NCBI RefSeq assembly: GCF_021018895.1
Contig: NC_079375.1
Span: 15,770,492-15,834,491 of the forward strand
Direction of reading: 5' to 3'
Length of the DNA: 64,000 nt
Source: Seriola aureovittata
Lineage: Eukaryota; Chordata; Actinopteri; Carangiformes; Carangidae
The notes under the pieces are model-generated. The model saw nothing but the letters and a program-made list of their open reading frames with translations. It ran no database searches and was not told the origin of the DNA. This document shows, piece after piece, positions 50,096 through 63,594 of this stretch; position 1 is the first letter of the stretch; each line of letters starts with the position of its first letter. Both the position numbers and the translations under genes were made by a program.

Positions 50096-50930
50096 CTGTT
50101 GTATAATTGCACAAAGAAGTGCATGTCAGAGAAGAAAGTCAAGCCCTGTCTTATGATGCCTATTTGTGCAAATACCTGTTAGTTCTTGTGGTGGCCTTTT
50201 TCCCTTTTCATTTTGGGGGAAAAAATCCCCTTAAAGATCAAATGGGGCATGATCTGACATGTCTGCTTTGGCATAGCTCAGCGGTAGCTGACAGATTTGG
50301 AGTTAATTAAATGTGCTGCCAGTGCAGCGAGGATCTGGGTGGTGTGACGGGCGTGGGTGGAGGGCATGGGCTGGGCCACACAATGGTGGGCTTTGTAGGT
50401 GGCTGGGATTCAGGGAAAGGCTACATGATGTCAGCCTCGTGCTGGCTTGTATCCATATATTAGAGTCCAGTGGCCTTTAGAGCATTCATGACACCTTCTC
50501 ACAGCTGGAGGGGGAGGAGGTGGTGGAGAACTGTCTTGCAGGAGGGGGTTGCAGTACAATGGGCCGCATTCCTTGTAAATAATAAAGTGAATATTGAGAA
50601 TAATTTTGGGATAAAAATGTATTTTAACAAGGACTTCAATAAGAGTTATATGTCAGAGGAGCTCCCACACTTTGCAGGTCATTAAATATTAAATAATTCA
50701 ACTGAACTAAGAACTCAGCGAGACGACCTTGGCTCGCACACAATGCAGCTGGCAGAGTTTTAACCAAAATAAGTAAGAGAGAGCACATCACACCCATCTT
50801 GCATCTTTGCACTTGTTTACTTTATCTTTTAGAAGTGATTTAGAAACAAATTTACAATGCTATGAATAGTTTAGCAACTCCATATTTAGTTGAATATTCC
50901 TCCTCTTGCTCTACGTGTACGTACATACAT

Positions 50931-51335
50931 TTGATTGATAACACTCTTATCTCTATGCTAAATATGAAGGTACCATCAGGAGCCTGTTAGCTTAGCTTAG
51001 CATAAAGACTAGAAGCTTTGGCAAACAGTAATCCTGGTTCGTTAGCCTGCCAGACTGATTTGGATCTATTTCTCGGCTTGTCTTCACCGTGAGGCTGCTG
51101 TAACAACTTGTTTCTGACGCCTCAGTTTCTGTGCCGAATAAACAAACACGATATTACAGTTTAAATACTGAGCTTTAGAGGTGTTGGCCAGGCTAACTGT
51201 TTGGCCTTGTTTTCAATCTTTGTGATACGCTAAGCTAACTGAAAGCTGTCAGTGACTTTGATTTTATATAGTTTCATAAATCTTCTCATTTGACTATCAG
51301 ACAAGAAAAAAAATAAGCATCTTTCCCATTCCCTT
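50931..51335 (+). mobile_element. Decayed copy of a common fish non-autonomous repeat, copy 2
   Basis: Ordered landmarks are TTGATTGATAACACTCTTAT, GCTAAATATGAAG, GTTAGCTTAGCTTAGCATAA followed by AGACT, ACAACTTGTTTCTGACG, GAGCTTTAGAGGTGTTGGCC, GCTAAGCTAACTG, CTTCTCAT and AAATAAGCATCTTTCCCATT. They match, in order, the teleost repeat family I recall and the copy at 17735. This copy is more complete, with both flanking TTCTCAT/GATAACACTCT-type arms. The ends are approximate. Confidence 0.7.
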
Positions 51336-51577
51336 AAATGTAAAACTGGAATATGACTGTGTAGTTTGAACAAAGCCTGTCAAATAAACATTAGTCTATG
51401 ATCATAATGCTGATTAGTTTAGTAGCTCATATCCACCTGTGCCATTAGCCTGGTGGTTGTGCAGTGATGCTGCTGACTCTGTGCCATCCTGTGCCTGTTT
51501 TTGACTGAGACGCAACATCAGAGGAGATATACATAACCACACAGAGCCCTTCAGTTCTTTGCTCTCTCTTGTTCTCT

Positions 51578-51579
<2 letters not shown>

Positions 51580-51610
<31 letters not shown>
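51580..51610. repeat. (CT)n microsatellite
   Basis: 31-bp CT run within a pyrimidine-rich stretch from 51555 to about 51690. Confidence 0.9.
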
Positions 51611-51613
<3 letters not shown>

Positions 51614-54600
51614 TCTGTTTTTCTTCCTGCCCTCATTCCCTGTCTGTAAATCTCTTTTTCTACTCTCAGCCTCTCCTCCTCCTCCCTCCCCGGCTGGAGG
51701 GATAACCATCTACCCTTTCAGCAAAAGCCAATGCCCTGTCTGCCTCCCTGTGGCCTCCCTCTCGGCTCTCTCTCCGTCCTTCTCCTCTGCCTTCATCTTG
51801 CTCTGGAAGGATAACCATCGAGCCTTTCAGCTCTTTGTGATGACTGTTTCCAGTGAGGGAGGACAGTGGAGAAGCTTTGTCCCACTCATAGTGAATTTCA
51901 GCTGCTCGGCGAAGGGGGAAGTCAATATCATTTTTAAATGTTTACAACAGCAGAGACATCATTTAATTTAATGTGTCGGCAAGATGAGATGAGATAAGAT
52001 TACCTGCTGCTTCAAATTTGACCATTTCTTGTTGAAATCATATGTCAGCAAATATGACACCTGTGCGTACATGGCTGATTATATTTGATAACTTGATTGT
52101 TATTTCGGGTTTGTAAGCACAGAAGAGTCCAACAATCATGATCCACTGCTCACATCAAACTAAAATCAAATGATACAGGTTGCATCAAAATGAAAGGGGG
52201 GTAGCAGCACTGCAAATGCCAGTGTATTGAAGCCATCAGATGAACATCATAACACCTTTTTGCATGGTGAACCACATTTCTCATCAGGCCAAACATCAGT
52301 CACTCAGTTCTTACACTCACTGCAGCTTGATGGCTCATGACAAAAAAGACTCACAAAAAGTGTAAATAAAGGAAACAGAGGAGCAAAATATGGAGTTTCA
52401 AGCTCCATGTTTTAAGTATAGCTTGGCAGAAAACCAAGCATCAATCATGACGAGCGACTGGAAAACATCTGAAACTTTGAAGTCAACAGGCACAAGAGCA
52501 CTGAGATGAAAAAAAAACAAAACATTAATAGAGCATATGACAGTGCGAGTGAGTGAAGGAAGGAGAGAAGAGCAGAAAGGAGGACAAGAGGAAGTGAAGA
52601 AGCAAGGAACTGCTTCACTCCCAAGTTCAGGAGTGCAGATTTGACAAGCATTTAGGTTTTCTTTTTTTCTTTCTTTTTTTCCAAAGAAGAACCTATGAAA
52701 AGCCCTCTTTCAGGCCTGCTCTGAAAGGGGGATTAGACAGAGGTGTACCGAGTGAAAGACACAAACATCCCTTTACACATCTTGTGCATTTACCTGTCAG
52801 ATAGCTGCAGTAAAGCTGCTCCCACGTGGGCAATATGCCAAGATTTTCAATTCTAAAGGCCTAAAGGGCTGTCTGTGAAAATCTTTAGTGGCTCTGTGTC
52901 TTTGTCAACGGAAATAAATGCTATTCTTTATCATTCAGATTACAGCCAAATAACAATAATATTTCTGTAATATGTAATGTGCACACACCTGCAATGTGAT
53001 CTGCGGTTTTCAGATACTTCCCAGACGCTATTTAAATGTTTTGTTTGAAAAGTAACACACGCAGTCCTTGGAGTGTAATGCATATCTCATTCCTCTTCCT
53101 CTGAGTGTTACAGCTCTAGTCTGACCTTTTAGTATCCGAGTCGCACATCACTCCCAGGCCCTTCTGGATGTAATTCCCCTCGCAGCTATGGTGAAGAGTA
53201 ATTTGCTGTGCTTCTCGCTGATCTATCTGTGAAGAATGCTTGGATTGTGCTGCGCAGAACATAAATTCTCAAACCACACATAATCTGTCCACTGTCCCTG
53301 TCAGCGGTGAGAGAACTAATGATTTTTTACATCATTAAGCTTGTTCCAGTGCTTGAAGGGTCATTGTGTGACCAGTCAGCCTTGCACTGTCACGCTAACA
53401 AGTGCTAACCCATGACAAATTCAGTATTATTTGGAGTTTTGGCTACCAGCAGTGGAATGTGTGAAAGTCTTTTTATGTTGTTTTTTTATCTCCTTGTTTG
53501 ACAGAGATCAAGTGGTCCAGTCTGACCTAGTCTTCTTCCAGGAAAGGGCTTTATTGTTGGTTCCAGTCAAAAATTATTACACCATCATAAAAGCATTTCT
53601 AAGGAGGCCAACAAGCAAAGCTACTGGACACTTGGTAAAACCAACCATTCTGTGCAAACACTGCAGCGAGTAAAGTCAACATTTCACATAATTTTGGGTT
53701 TGCTTTATTTTAGGATTTAGGCTGTAATTCATTCATATTTAATTTGTATATTTTATGCATGTTTATATAGAGCGCATCACTGGACGTTTTTATTCGATTT
53801 AATGTTTAATTTGACCTGTAAATGCAACAGAACGCTCGTAAGAAGCTGTTTCCCACAGTGATAACAGAAGGTCATTTATACTTGCCAATAATTATGCACA
53901 GCTGTGTGCGATGAGAACAGTGCAGAGAATACAGTATACTGTCTCTACTGGCCCTTTGTTACCATGAAGAACCCTTCATGATACTTAAATGAACTTTGAA
54001 TTACTTTAGCCTCAGTTTTTGTGAATTTGATGGTCTGCACACACAATCACAAAAAAAAACACGAAACCTTGAACTACAACAACCTACAATTTAGTCTACC
54101 CTGCAGTCATACTGGAATTGAAAAAGACTCATATGATAGTCAGATGTGATTCACTTGTACATTTAATTTTTCCCCATCTAAATGCATATAATAGTGTATA
54201 AATCATGTTTTGGAGAGCTATTTGCTTAACATAACTCAATTGTTGGACTAGATGGACCACTGCCAATTTTTGTACATTGAGTTTTAGATGTAAAACTGGT
54301 CAAGGTCTGAGGTCTTTATCTGTGTTGCAAATTTGGAAGTTTTAAATAGGCCTGAAGCCAATGTACCCTAAAGCAAAAAATCAAGACATGTTTTGTTTTG
54401 TTTTTTTCCAGGGTTATAGACTAAAGATTTGTGCACTGTATGTATTAATGTACTGTGGGAACAGTGAGTAACAGATTTGGCATAAAGATTTGTAATCAAT
54501 TTCATAATTATAATATGTGTTTCTTGGAAACAAGGTGTTTCAAAAAGTAGCAAGCAAAAACTGCAGTCTAAACTGAACTAAACTAAATACTGATCTTTAC

Positions 54601-54695
54601 TTTGTCATCTCTCGCTGCACCACTAACATCCTGAAGTTGATGTGACTCAGCTTCCCAAAATGCCCTGTTTTTCCCCAAAAAGCACAGGCACAGCT

Positions 54696-54717
54696 GGGGG
54701 GGGGGGGGGGGGGGGGG
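54696..54717 (+). repeat. Poly-G run (22)
   Basis: Twenty-two consecutive G on the plus strand, very rare in vertebrate DNA. It can form stacked quadruplexes, and its exact length is likely to be uncertain in the assembly. Confidence 0.9.
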
Positions 54718-57700
54718 CTGTGGTTCCTCTGTCATTATGTGTAAATGGTCAGGGCCAACACTGCTTTTCATCAGGCAAGAGAAGTGTGTGACATCAGCGG
54801 TGGTGGCCTACATAGAACAATGAATTGGTGGACCGGTTCCTTAAATGAGCCACTGTGGAGAATGGTGCTCTGCGCTCTTTCATGGAGCTTCAGTGCGGTT
54901 TGTTGATAGAACAGTCTCGTTGTGAGGCAGAAACCAGAAACCACAGACTTAATAGTTCTGACATTCCCTAAGCATCTTCATCTTTGTCTTGTCAGTACTG
55001 TTCCTTACCACTGGCTTTGTGTATGTCTTGATATCTTCTCCTTTGTCTATGTTTGCTGTCTGCCCACCTGTCTGCCTTTCCAGAAAACGTCTTCCCCTCT
55101 GTTGTGTTGCTTCACATTCGCCATGTGACTTTCATGTTTCTGTATGCCTTTCAGTCTGTCTGCCTGGCTGTCAGCTAGCCGTGTCTATCTGTCTGTTGTC
55201 AAGACATTTTACTGACTCACAGACTCGCAGTGACTAAGAGAGGCCTGAAGTGCTGGCCTGTCCTGACCTGACTTCAAAATAGACAGCTTGGCACGCACAC
55301 CATGCACACACAACATCTCCAAAACAGGGCTTTCCTTGTACAGCGTTAGTTCCCATGTCAGGCCCTCTTTCAGATCAAGCTTTTAATATGACTCACTGGT
55401 TATGAGGCTTATGATCGTTTGAGAACAATCATTGAAGCCCACAGCCATTGTCATAATGCATCTCATTGTCAGCTAACAGGAACACACACACTGGGTTACA
55501 CAGCTCGGCCTTTTGATTCACTGATTAAAGTGCTGCTGTTGGTGCTTTGTTGATTGATTAGACCTCAGCCAGATTGTTTATTTTGTGAAAATGCTTATGC
55601 ACTGCGAGTGTACACAGAAGCAGCCTCTCTAACCAAGGAGATGTGCAATTTAATTCCCATCAAACCAGCAATGCCACCAGATGACAGATCGTGATACTAT
55701 TAATCTTGATATATACTAAATGTAGACAAATGACATAAAATGATACAGATAAGAGATATCCCCTGAAGGTAAAGATTGTTATCTGGCCCCAGCCATGAAT
55801 TAAAAAAAAAATGCCAGTGTTTGAGGATCTGGGCAAGTATGGATCTGCTCTTTGGAAGCCCAGATTCCCTGGCCAGATTCCCAGCCAGAAGCGAAGGAAG
55901 GAAAAAGGGAGGAGAGAGTGAGAGGCGGGGGAGATGAGTGAACGACGGGAAGTACTGAGAAGCTTGTCTGTGCTTTGATCTGATGACTGAGGCAGAGAGC
56001 ATCAGTCATATTTTCTCCAAGCACTGATCTATAATCAGATCACTCCACATTTAATACTTCTCTGACTCATTATTGGGGATTAAAGGAGATCTAATTGAGG
56101 ATTGGACAACCTTTCTCTCTGCCTTTGAAAACGGTTGGATTGGAGTGGCAGGGGTGTGTGCTCGTAGGTCAAAAGCTGATGATTGATGGCATTTTGTGAG
56201 GGCCTTTGTACTGTGGCAGCAGAGAGAAAGGAGCCGGATTAAACAGTAAAATTACATTCAGGGGTTCCCATCATATATGCCATTTGCGTTCTATCATAAA
56301 TTGATTTCTATTCATTCCAATCCAAAGGATAAGAGTGAGAGAAAAGAATTTAAATTCTCTCTGTGGAGTGGAAGCTGGAGGCATCAATCTAAGCTCACAG
56401 CGTGTAAATGTGGTTTGATCATTATTATTATTTACAAAGCTGTATTCGCTCTTTATGAAGGAGTGATTGCTACACTAACAGTAAATCTCTCATTGGACAT
56501 ACCTTTTGAGATTCAGAGATAAGAATGTGATTTGCAAATCTGATATCTGATTGCAATAAAGTGATAAAATGCTGAGCATTTGAAAGTTTCACACATTTGC
56601 TCACTTTTCTCTCTTAGGTTTTACACTTCTGTGTGTTTTTGGCTGCTATTTATTTTCTGATTGCATGCATTAATAAAATATGTGATTCATTTTTCATAAA
56701 AATAATTGGTAGTTGAAAGTCACCTGGCAATCATTCAACTCCTACTCTCCTTTCCCCGTTCTTTCCTTTCCTAGCTTATGTTTGCTCTCCATCTTTATTA
56801 GATTTACGTCTCTTCTTTTTAGTTAGTTTATCTTTGGTTCCTTTGTGAAAACTTTTCATCCTCTCTGCTTTTTCTTTTACATTGCCCTGTTTTTTCTTAT
56901 GTACTCACCTTCATATTTTCTCCCGCGTACATCTCTCTCAGCTGCATCACCCACCACCCTCTGTGTCTATGTCTCTGACTCAGTCCTGGCTGAATGTGTT
57001 CTAGCTCTTGTTGCTTTGACAGGCCCTGACAACAGCAGGTCAGCTTCTATCTGTCAGCCTCTCCACCTCTGAGCACCAGCGAGCAGAGGGGGACTGGCTG
57101 CTTTGTTTGTTCTTTCACCATCAGGAGACAGGCCTGCCACAGAGGGAAGCTTGCAGGTGTGTAGGAGTCGAGCCATGAGCTCTCTCATACACACACAAGC
57201 ACTAATACCTGCAAGCAGGCACAGGCACATATACAATATAATGTGCGAGCTATCCCCTTTCCTCTGCCTGTCTGTCTAGCCAGTGGCGGAGCCAGGGGGT
57301 GGCCTTGAGTAGCTGTGTCTGACGGAACATATGGGATTTTGTGGAAGGGGAGTAAAAATCTTCTGGTTTAAGGAAGACAGCTCAGTTTAACTGTGTGTTC
57401 ATGTTTCTGGCTGGTTTCTTGTTGTATAACATCAGCTTATGTGATTAATGGACGATAGAGATCAGGTTGTGTGTGATTCAATGATCTCACTGTGGTGCTT
57501 GGTAGCTGTCAGTCATAATTACATTTGATACATAGTACAGAAGCTTAGGATGGATGAATCACTGGGGTTTACCTGTTGTTAAGTCTGACTCGTTACACAT
57601 CAGTGTAGTAAATATAGTATGAAATGTAGTAAGACTCTGTGTCCTTAAAAGCTACATTTTTTTTTCACTTGGCTTCAGCAGAAAAGCTGTGAACACAACA

Positions 57701-58313
57701 TTGACATATTATCACCTTATAATGTTGGTATGACAACTTCTGTAGCTGCTAACATGTACCTGAGAATATCAATTCAATGAGAGATAGATATCATTTTTGG
57801 TGTCATTATTTTCCAATTACTTCCTGCTGCGGTGTGTCTGTGAAAAGACAGAACTGTTTCCAGTCTGGAAAAAAGTGTGAATGTGAAAAAGTCTTTGCTT
57901 TATGGATGTTTGAACCCAGCAAACCGGTTTCTTGTGTTAAAAGAGTGCGTGTTATACCTCCCTGATCTTGAAGAGTTTTTGTGAACCTTCAAGACTTCAT
58001 CCAGTCACACAGGAGGCTGAAGTGTAAGTCTTCTTTCATCTGAATCATGTGACAGGATGTACTGTCTGATGAACTGTTGACACTTCCTGTCAAGGACCTT
58101 TGCTGGAACATCAGTGGAAAACTCACCCACACACATACCACAACAACACGCACATTCCACCAGACACAGAAATGAGGTCAGCTCGCTGTACCATTTAGTT
58201 ACTCCTTCGGTGGCCTATGATACGGTATGGCTTATGGTTGAGATACACATCAAAGGACTATGTAACATTTTTTCACTGACTTTTTCCATGACTTGCCTCC
58301 CTTATTTCTTTGC

Positions 58314-58315
<2 letters not shown>

Positions 58316-58347
<32 letters not shown>
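58316..58347. repeat. (AC)16 microsatellite
   Basis: Pure 32-bp AC run followed by CGAA-interrupted AC units to about 58363. Confidence 0.95.
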
Positions 58348-58349
<2 letters not shown>

Positions 58350-60507
58350 ACACACGAACACACAATCTAAGATTCAGTAAGTCAGTCAACACACAAACGA
58401 GCTCATGTTAAGACATGTCTGTGACTGGCAGGAGAAGGATGGGTGTAACTCGGGCCGTATATGTCTGTACTGTCTGTACAGTATACTGTTGGGTTTGTTA
58501 TTCTTGTTAGATCCAAGCAAATGACATTCTCCTGCATTCCAGGCCAGTCCAGTGTAATCTCAGTCAACACACAAGTTGAAAAGAAAATGGTGGGAATGGA
58601 TAAAGCGTGGTGAAGACACTGAAGAAGGCAGGACATGGTTGGGCAAGTTGGTTGGAAATCTCCAACCCCACAACAACTTATTTGACAGCACTGTGACTGT
58701 ACCTACTAAGTGAACAGGACAGGCTGCTGCCACCATTTAAAGCAGCTGGCATTCACGCTCTTTGGTTAGTCACCGGCCACTGGCGTTTGTTAGTGTGTGA
58801 ACGGGAGAGAGCAACAGAGAATCAGACGGAGAGAGTGGGAATGGGACAAAGAGCAAACGTGCTTGTGTGTATTTGTGTGTGCGTGCTGGAGTGGGCAGTC
58901 GAGCGTGTTTCGCAGGGCTACAGCAACTTAATTACAAAACCTGTTGTAATCCATCATGTTCCTTATAAATCACAGCTCCCATTAGAGGGCCTGCAACAGG
59001 ATTGGAATCCCGCAGGTTCTGTCCGACCCAGAACAAATGTTGCAGGCGCAGGCTGCTGGGCTTAACATTCATGTAATGCATTTTCCTCCACCTGTGTGCC
59101 TTAAAACAAAATACAGTTTCAGTTTAGTTTGTCCATCTTTCTCACCCACTCACATTCTTTCTCTCTCTCATGTAACATGAGAAGTTGCCATCCCTAATCC
59201 ATTTTCATCTGTAAACAATGACACTATCACTGTTGTTCTCAAGCTTGCTGTTCCAGCATCTGGTTCACATCTGTTGCTATGGGAGACAGTATAAACTATC
59301 AGAGAAACAGGGACATGATCCATAATGATTTTATTCACTTTCAGGTCCCACTACCTCATGCTGAAGCTGTTTTCTACTTTTATATAATAAGCCCTCTTTT
59401 CAGTTCACATCTTTTCAAGTTGACTTATTAAAGAGCTGAGTTATTGTATTAGCAGTTTTTAAACACAGTAATATGAGTGTTGTATTTTTCCTTTGGGATA
59501 GGGCAACAGAAAATGGTGAATATCTGCTAAATGGTGCATCAGCATGAGTAATGGTAAATAATACAGCACTTGTAGGTGGTCATAAACACACAGTATATAG
59601 GAGCAAAATACAGCATCCTGTCTTATCTTGTTCAATCCCATCCTGCCCTTTGCACTATACCCTGCTTCCCTTCGTCACTCCACTCCCTTCTGTCCGGCCC
59701 ATTTGTTAACACAAGCTGACCATTGAGTTAATCACAGCCAAAGCTATTTAACTCTAACCCAGTAATCTACTCCTACAGCCCACATCATTACATTATCACA
59801 TTATCCATTTAGCCGATCCTCTCTCCTGTAGTTAAAATGAGGAGTTGGTCAGACTTTTTCCAAGCCTAATAAAATGAGTCTGATTCAAGTTGAGTGAGTG
59901 AAAGAGTGCCTTTTTAGTTAGGCAATAAAGAGTCTATTGCTACCTGTATCAATGAATCGCTGTCTGGTTAGTCAAAAGTGCAGGTAGCCAGTATGGGCTA
60001 GGAAAGAGCAGCCTTGAAAGATCAGCCGGCCTCAGTAGTAATATGTTATTAATGTGTTGTGTGGCCACCACCTTGTCTGGCTCGAGGTAGCTATATATGT
60101 GACTCCCTGCTTGGCTCAAATTACCAGACTGGTGAGCATTTAGGGTGTAGGTTAAAGCGTGGGTCGCCTGTTTGTAGTTTTGTGTGTGTGAAAGTTAGAC
60201 AGACAATAACAGACAAGTAAACAGACAGACTGACAGCAAACAGGCATGCAGGCTGGTAGCCGAGACCATAGTGTTAGTGTTATATGTAATGTGCATTTGT
60301 CTGATCGGTATGTGAAATTTTAGCATGTACAGTTGGTGGATGAGACATGTCAACCCCTGCTGCCAAATAGCCCTGTTGTTTTTCATCTGTTTAACCCTAA
60401 TCCACTGTTCAAGTGTGTGTGAGGGTGTGTGCGCATGTGTGTGATTCCTGGTGTTCCATGGGTGTTTTCCTTGGCACTGGCAATAATCTGCCTAACTGTG
60501 GACAGAT

Positions 60508-60540
60508 ACACGCACGCACGCACACACGCACACACACACC
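60508..60540. repeat. Imperfect CA/CG repeat
   Basis: ACGC and ACAC units, mostly alternating purine-pyrimidine. Confidence 0.8.
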
Positions 60541-60618
60541 CATACACACTCACCAGTGTATTAGGCCGCTAATCTCTCAGATCCCACAGCATGTGTGCAC
60601 ACGGATTCATTTGTACAA

Positions 60619-60633
60619 GCACGTGCGCGCGCA

Positions 60634-60663
<30 letters not shown>
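60619..60663. repeat. 45-bp alternating purine-pyrimidine run with CGCGCG core
   Basis: GCACGTGCGCGCGCATGC leads directly into AC repeats with no break in purine-pyrimidine alternation for 45 bp. The CG core makes it the strongest Z-DNA candidate seen here. Confidence 0.85.
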
Positions 60664-60664
<1 letters not shown>

Positions 60665-61239
60665 TTTCTGCATTCTGGTTTGAAACAGTGTCAGTTATGC
60701 AATCGCAATTATTACCAGGAGCCATCGGTTATGTGTGCCATCAAGTGTGATCGCAGTAACATTTTGTCAAATGTGCTTCAGAAGAAAACAACTGTTCACA
60801 TGTAATGCATCTTAAATTCCTGTTCTTGATGCCATGCTATTTATGTGCTTAATTTAAAAATCTTCAAATGAGAAGGTGCTAATATGGCACATAAAATGAA
60901 TGTTGAGTTTAATGCATGCCCACTGCGCACATGCTGATTAAGGGAGCTAATGCGGAACAAGATCCAGCCGGATCAGCTACCCTGGTTCACTCTAGGTAAC
61001 ATGCCACATTTTTGATCCTAACAGCAGGAACTGGACAGGGTGTCCGAGAATGTTGGTGGTATATCACATACCATCCAATCATCATCGTCATGTCATCCAA
61101 TGTCTAATACAAGAAGAGATTTCACACGACGGACAGGGTGTGCAACACAAAAGAGCACGTCAGTGAAAAATCATAGGTGCCGATAGATCTAACAGTCAAG
61201 ACAATATTTTTGTCTAATCACCTGTGGGAATTTTACAGT

Positions 61240-61345
61240 GAGTCTTCAATCTATCCAGCCTACCTGAGCTGCTTACACTGTATTTGAAATGTTGGGAGGA
61301 AGCAATTAACTGAGGGAAAACATGCAAACTTCTCAGAGAAAGGGG
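61240..61345. repeat. Decayed dispersed fish repeat
   Basis: AGTCTTCAATCTATCCAGCC, then TGGGAGGAAGC, GGGAAAACATGCAAACTTCT and CAGAGAAAGG follow the order of a very common teleost dispersed repeat as I remember it (GTCTTCAATCTAAC, TGGGAGGAAGC, ACATGCAAACTCC, CAGAAAGG). The copy is old and partial, and family assignment needs a repeat library. Confidence 0.45.
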
Positions 61346-62269
61346 AAGATTCAGGAAGTCTTTTTTTTTTCTATGCAGCAGTAGTGGTAATTGTTTTGGC
61401 ACTGTGGTACCAGTTGTCATAATAAAAATGTTTTGAATACACTGTACAGTGTTTCAAAGCAAAAAGCCAAAGTGGACAAGAACGGGGAAAAAAAGAATAA
61501 TTTACAGCCCAATAGTCCACCACAGTAATATGCAAAGACAAACAAAGAAGCCAAAGGTTTTGAATAAACTGTGCACAGCTGGGGTCATGCCTAAAACTTT
61601 CCATGACCACACTGAATGGTCTGAACTGGCCATCTCAAAATTACAAAGAGTATCTGAGTCAGCGTAACGCCTACACAGGTTAATCAAATATAGCATCAAA
61701 ACTTGCCACAGCTGTGAAAAAAGAATTGCCACATTGACCGTGCATTACATGATGGGAGACAAGTGTTTATTTTTTGCAGCATTTTTTCAGTATCCATGGA
61801 TCAGAAACAAAACAAAAACACACTAAATAGTCACGCAGTGATGGTAACCTAACCGCACGATCTCAGAATTTTGACTTCTTCTGTTTTGTTCACAGGCTCC
61901 CAGACAAATGACGGAGACACTTTGGCTTTTAGTCATTCTTAATTTCCTGTTGCCCTCTCCTCTCTCTGCCTTTCCCACCATCTCTAAAAGCCCCTGACTG
62001 TCAGTCTCTCCCATGCTTTATCACAGTGTGCACGACGTTATTCTGCCTTCCCAGATTGCTGTTTAATAGGACCCTTCCTCCCTGGTGAACAGTGATAAGC
62101 TAATGGTTAGGGAATTGCTCACCATTTAGCAGCGTTGTTCGTCGAAAGAAAAAAGGAAAGAAGTGATGGAGGACTGTTATGGGGTTAACGTGAACAGTTA
62201 GTTTTTCCTAATTTTCCCCTCATGCATAGACTGATGTTTGGGTGGGTGTGTAGTTTATGCATGTGTCTA

Positions 62270-62540
62270 ATTTTAGGAGAGGCCAGATAATTGGCTTGCT
62301 ACCTCTGTGCTGATTGGCCTCGCAGAAGGTGGTTGATTAATGCGGAATACCTACTCTGTCAATTTAAATATGTTTGAATGATCACTTTGAGCAGATCTTA
62401 ATTATGTGCGGCTTTGTTTCATCTCTGTGAACCAACTGCGCAATCAGTTTAAATGCTGTAATTCACCCTCTCTTGTGTGACGTGAACCGTATTATTGTTG
62501 TTATTATGACCATATTTTTCAAGTCTATCGTGCATTCCAT
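62270..62540. promoter_or_regulatory. Candidate conserved non-coding element
   Basis: Complex sequence rich in homeodomain-like and other developmental motif cores: CAGATAATTGG, GATTGGCC, TTGATTAATGCGG, CTTAATTATG, TGACGTG and TTATTGTTGTTATT. It has no simple repeats, in contrast to its flanks. Enhancer identity is inference from texture only. Confidence 0.25.
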
Positions 62541-63006
62541 GAAGTTTATTCAGACTGAGGGAACAATAGAGACAGGAAATAGCGAGGGCAGGCTGGAAAT
62601 TGGTTATTGCGAGAGTAAATCTCTAATGTAAGAGGAGTGGTCTTGTGATATGTAATGAAAACATGTTTTTTCAGCTAAGTGTTAAGTACAGAAAATGGAA
62701 TATGTCTGGTATTATAAGCACAGAAAATTGGGCATCTCAAGCATTAGTATTAGCTTCCTTCTCTGCTGTGGCTTTGTAGATGCTACTGTTGAAGCCTCCC
62801 ACTAACACAGCTCTTCTCTAGATTGAGCTGCCTTCCTCTGCTGATTACTCTAGTATCCTCTGGCTGCAAGACTGAAAGTGTGTGTCTCTGTGAAAGAGAG
62901 AGAGAGGGAGATAGAGATGTGTGTGGTTGTTGAGGATACATTCCCTTTACACTTTGATTGAGCGTGGCTTACTGTCACTCTCCACCAAATAGACACACAC
63001 GGCTTA

Positions 63007-63041
63007 ACACACACACAGACACACACACACGCACACACACA
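63007..63041. repeat. Imperfect (AC)n repeat
   Basis: AC units with GA and GC interruptions. Confidence 0.85.
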
Positions 63042-63348
63042 AGCTTACTCCAGTTTACTGAGTCAAATGGAAGAGACTGCTCTGTGTGTAACATTAGCCG
63101 ACTATTAGGTTAGCCAACTGGAAACATAATGCTCTGTTACAGGTGACCTTTCCTGCTGCAGAGCCAGTGTGTGTCGAGGACTAAGACTCTGTGTTTAAAA
63201 CTGAATGCCTGCGTGTGTCCAGTTTGCAAATGTTATGTGTTTGTGTGTGCTGAAATTGTCACATTGTTTTCCATATATTTAAATGGACCCTCTGAAGAGG
63301 CTGTTTCTGCCTGGCAGCATCTGTAAACCTCACACCTCCTACTATTTT

Positions 63349-63399
63349 TGTGTGTGTGTGTTTGTGTGTGTTTGTGTATTTGTGTGTGTTTGTGTATTG
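63349..63399. repeat. Imperfect (TG)n repeat
   Basis: TG units with TTTG and TATT interruptions, inverted relative to the long AC array that starts 78 bp downstream. Confidence 0.85.
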
Positions 63400-63474
63400 T
63401 GTTCTTTACACAGATGTCCTTCAAATGGCAGGCAGCTAGCGGATTGCACTGGAAGAAATGGCCACAGGCCCATA

Positions 63475-63476
<2 letters not shown>

Positions 63477-63572
<96 letters not shown>

Positions 63573-63594
63573 ACACACACACACACACACACAC
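63477..63594. repeat. Long (AC)n array
   Basis: 91 bp of pure AC (63477-63567), one G interruption, then 26 bp more. Together with the TG stretch at 63349 it forms an inverted dinucleotide pair. Confidence 0.97.

Noticed and set aside
57281..57305. AGTGGCGGAGCCAGGGGG, a phrase seen in some fish transposon ends
   Set aside because: No partner terminus or target-site duplication found nearby, so not called as an element.
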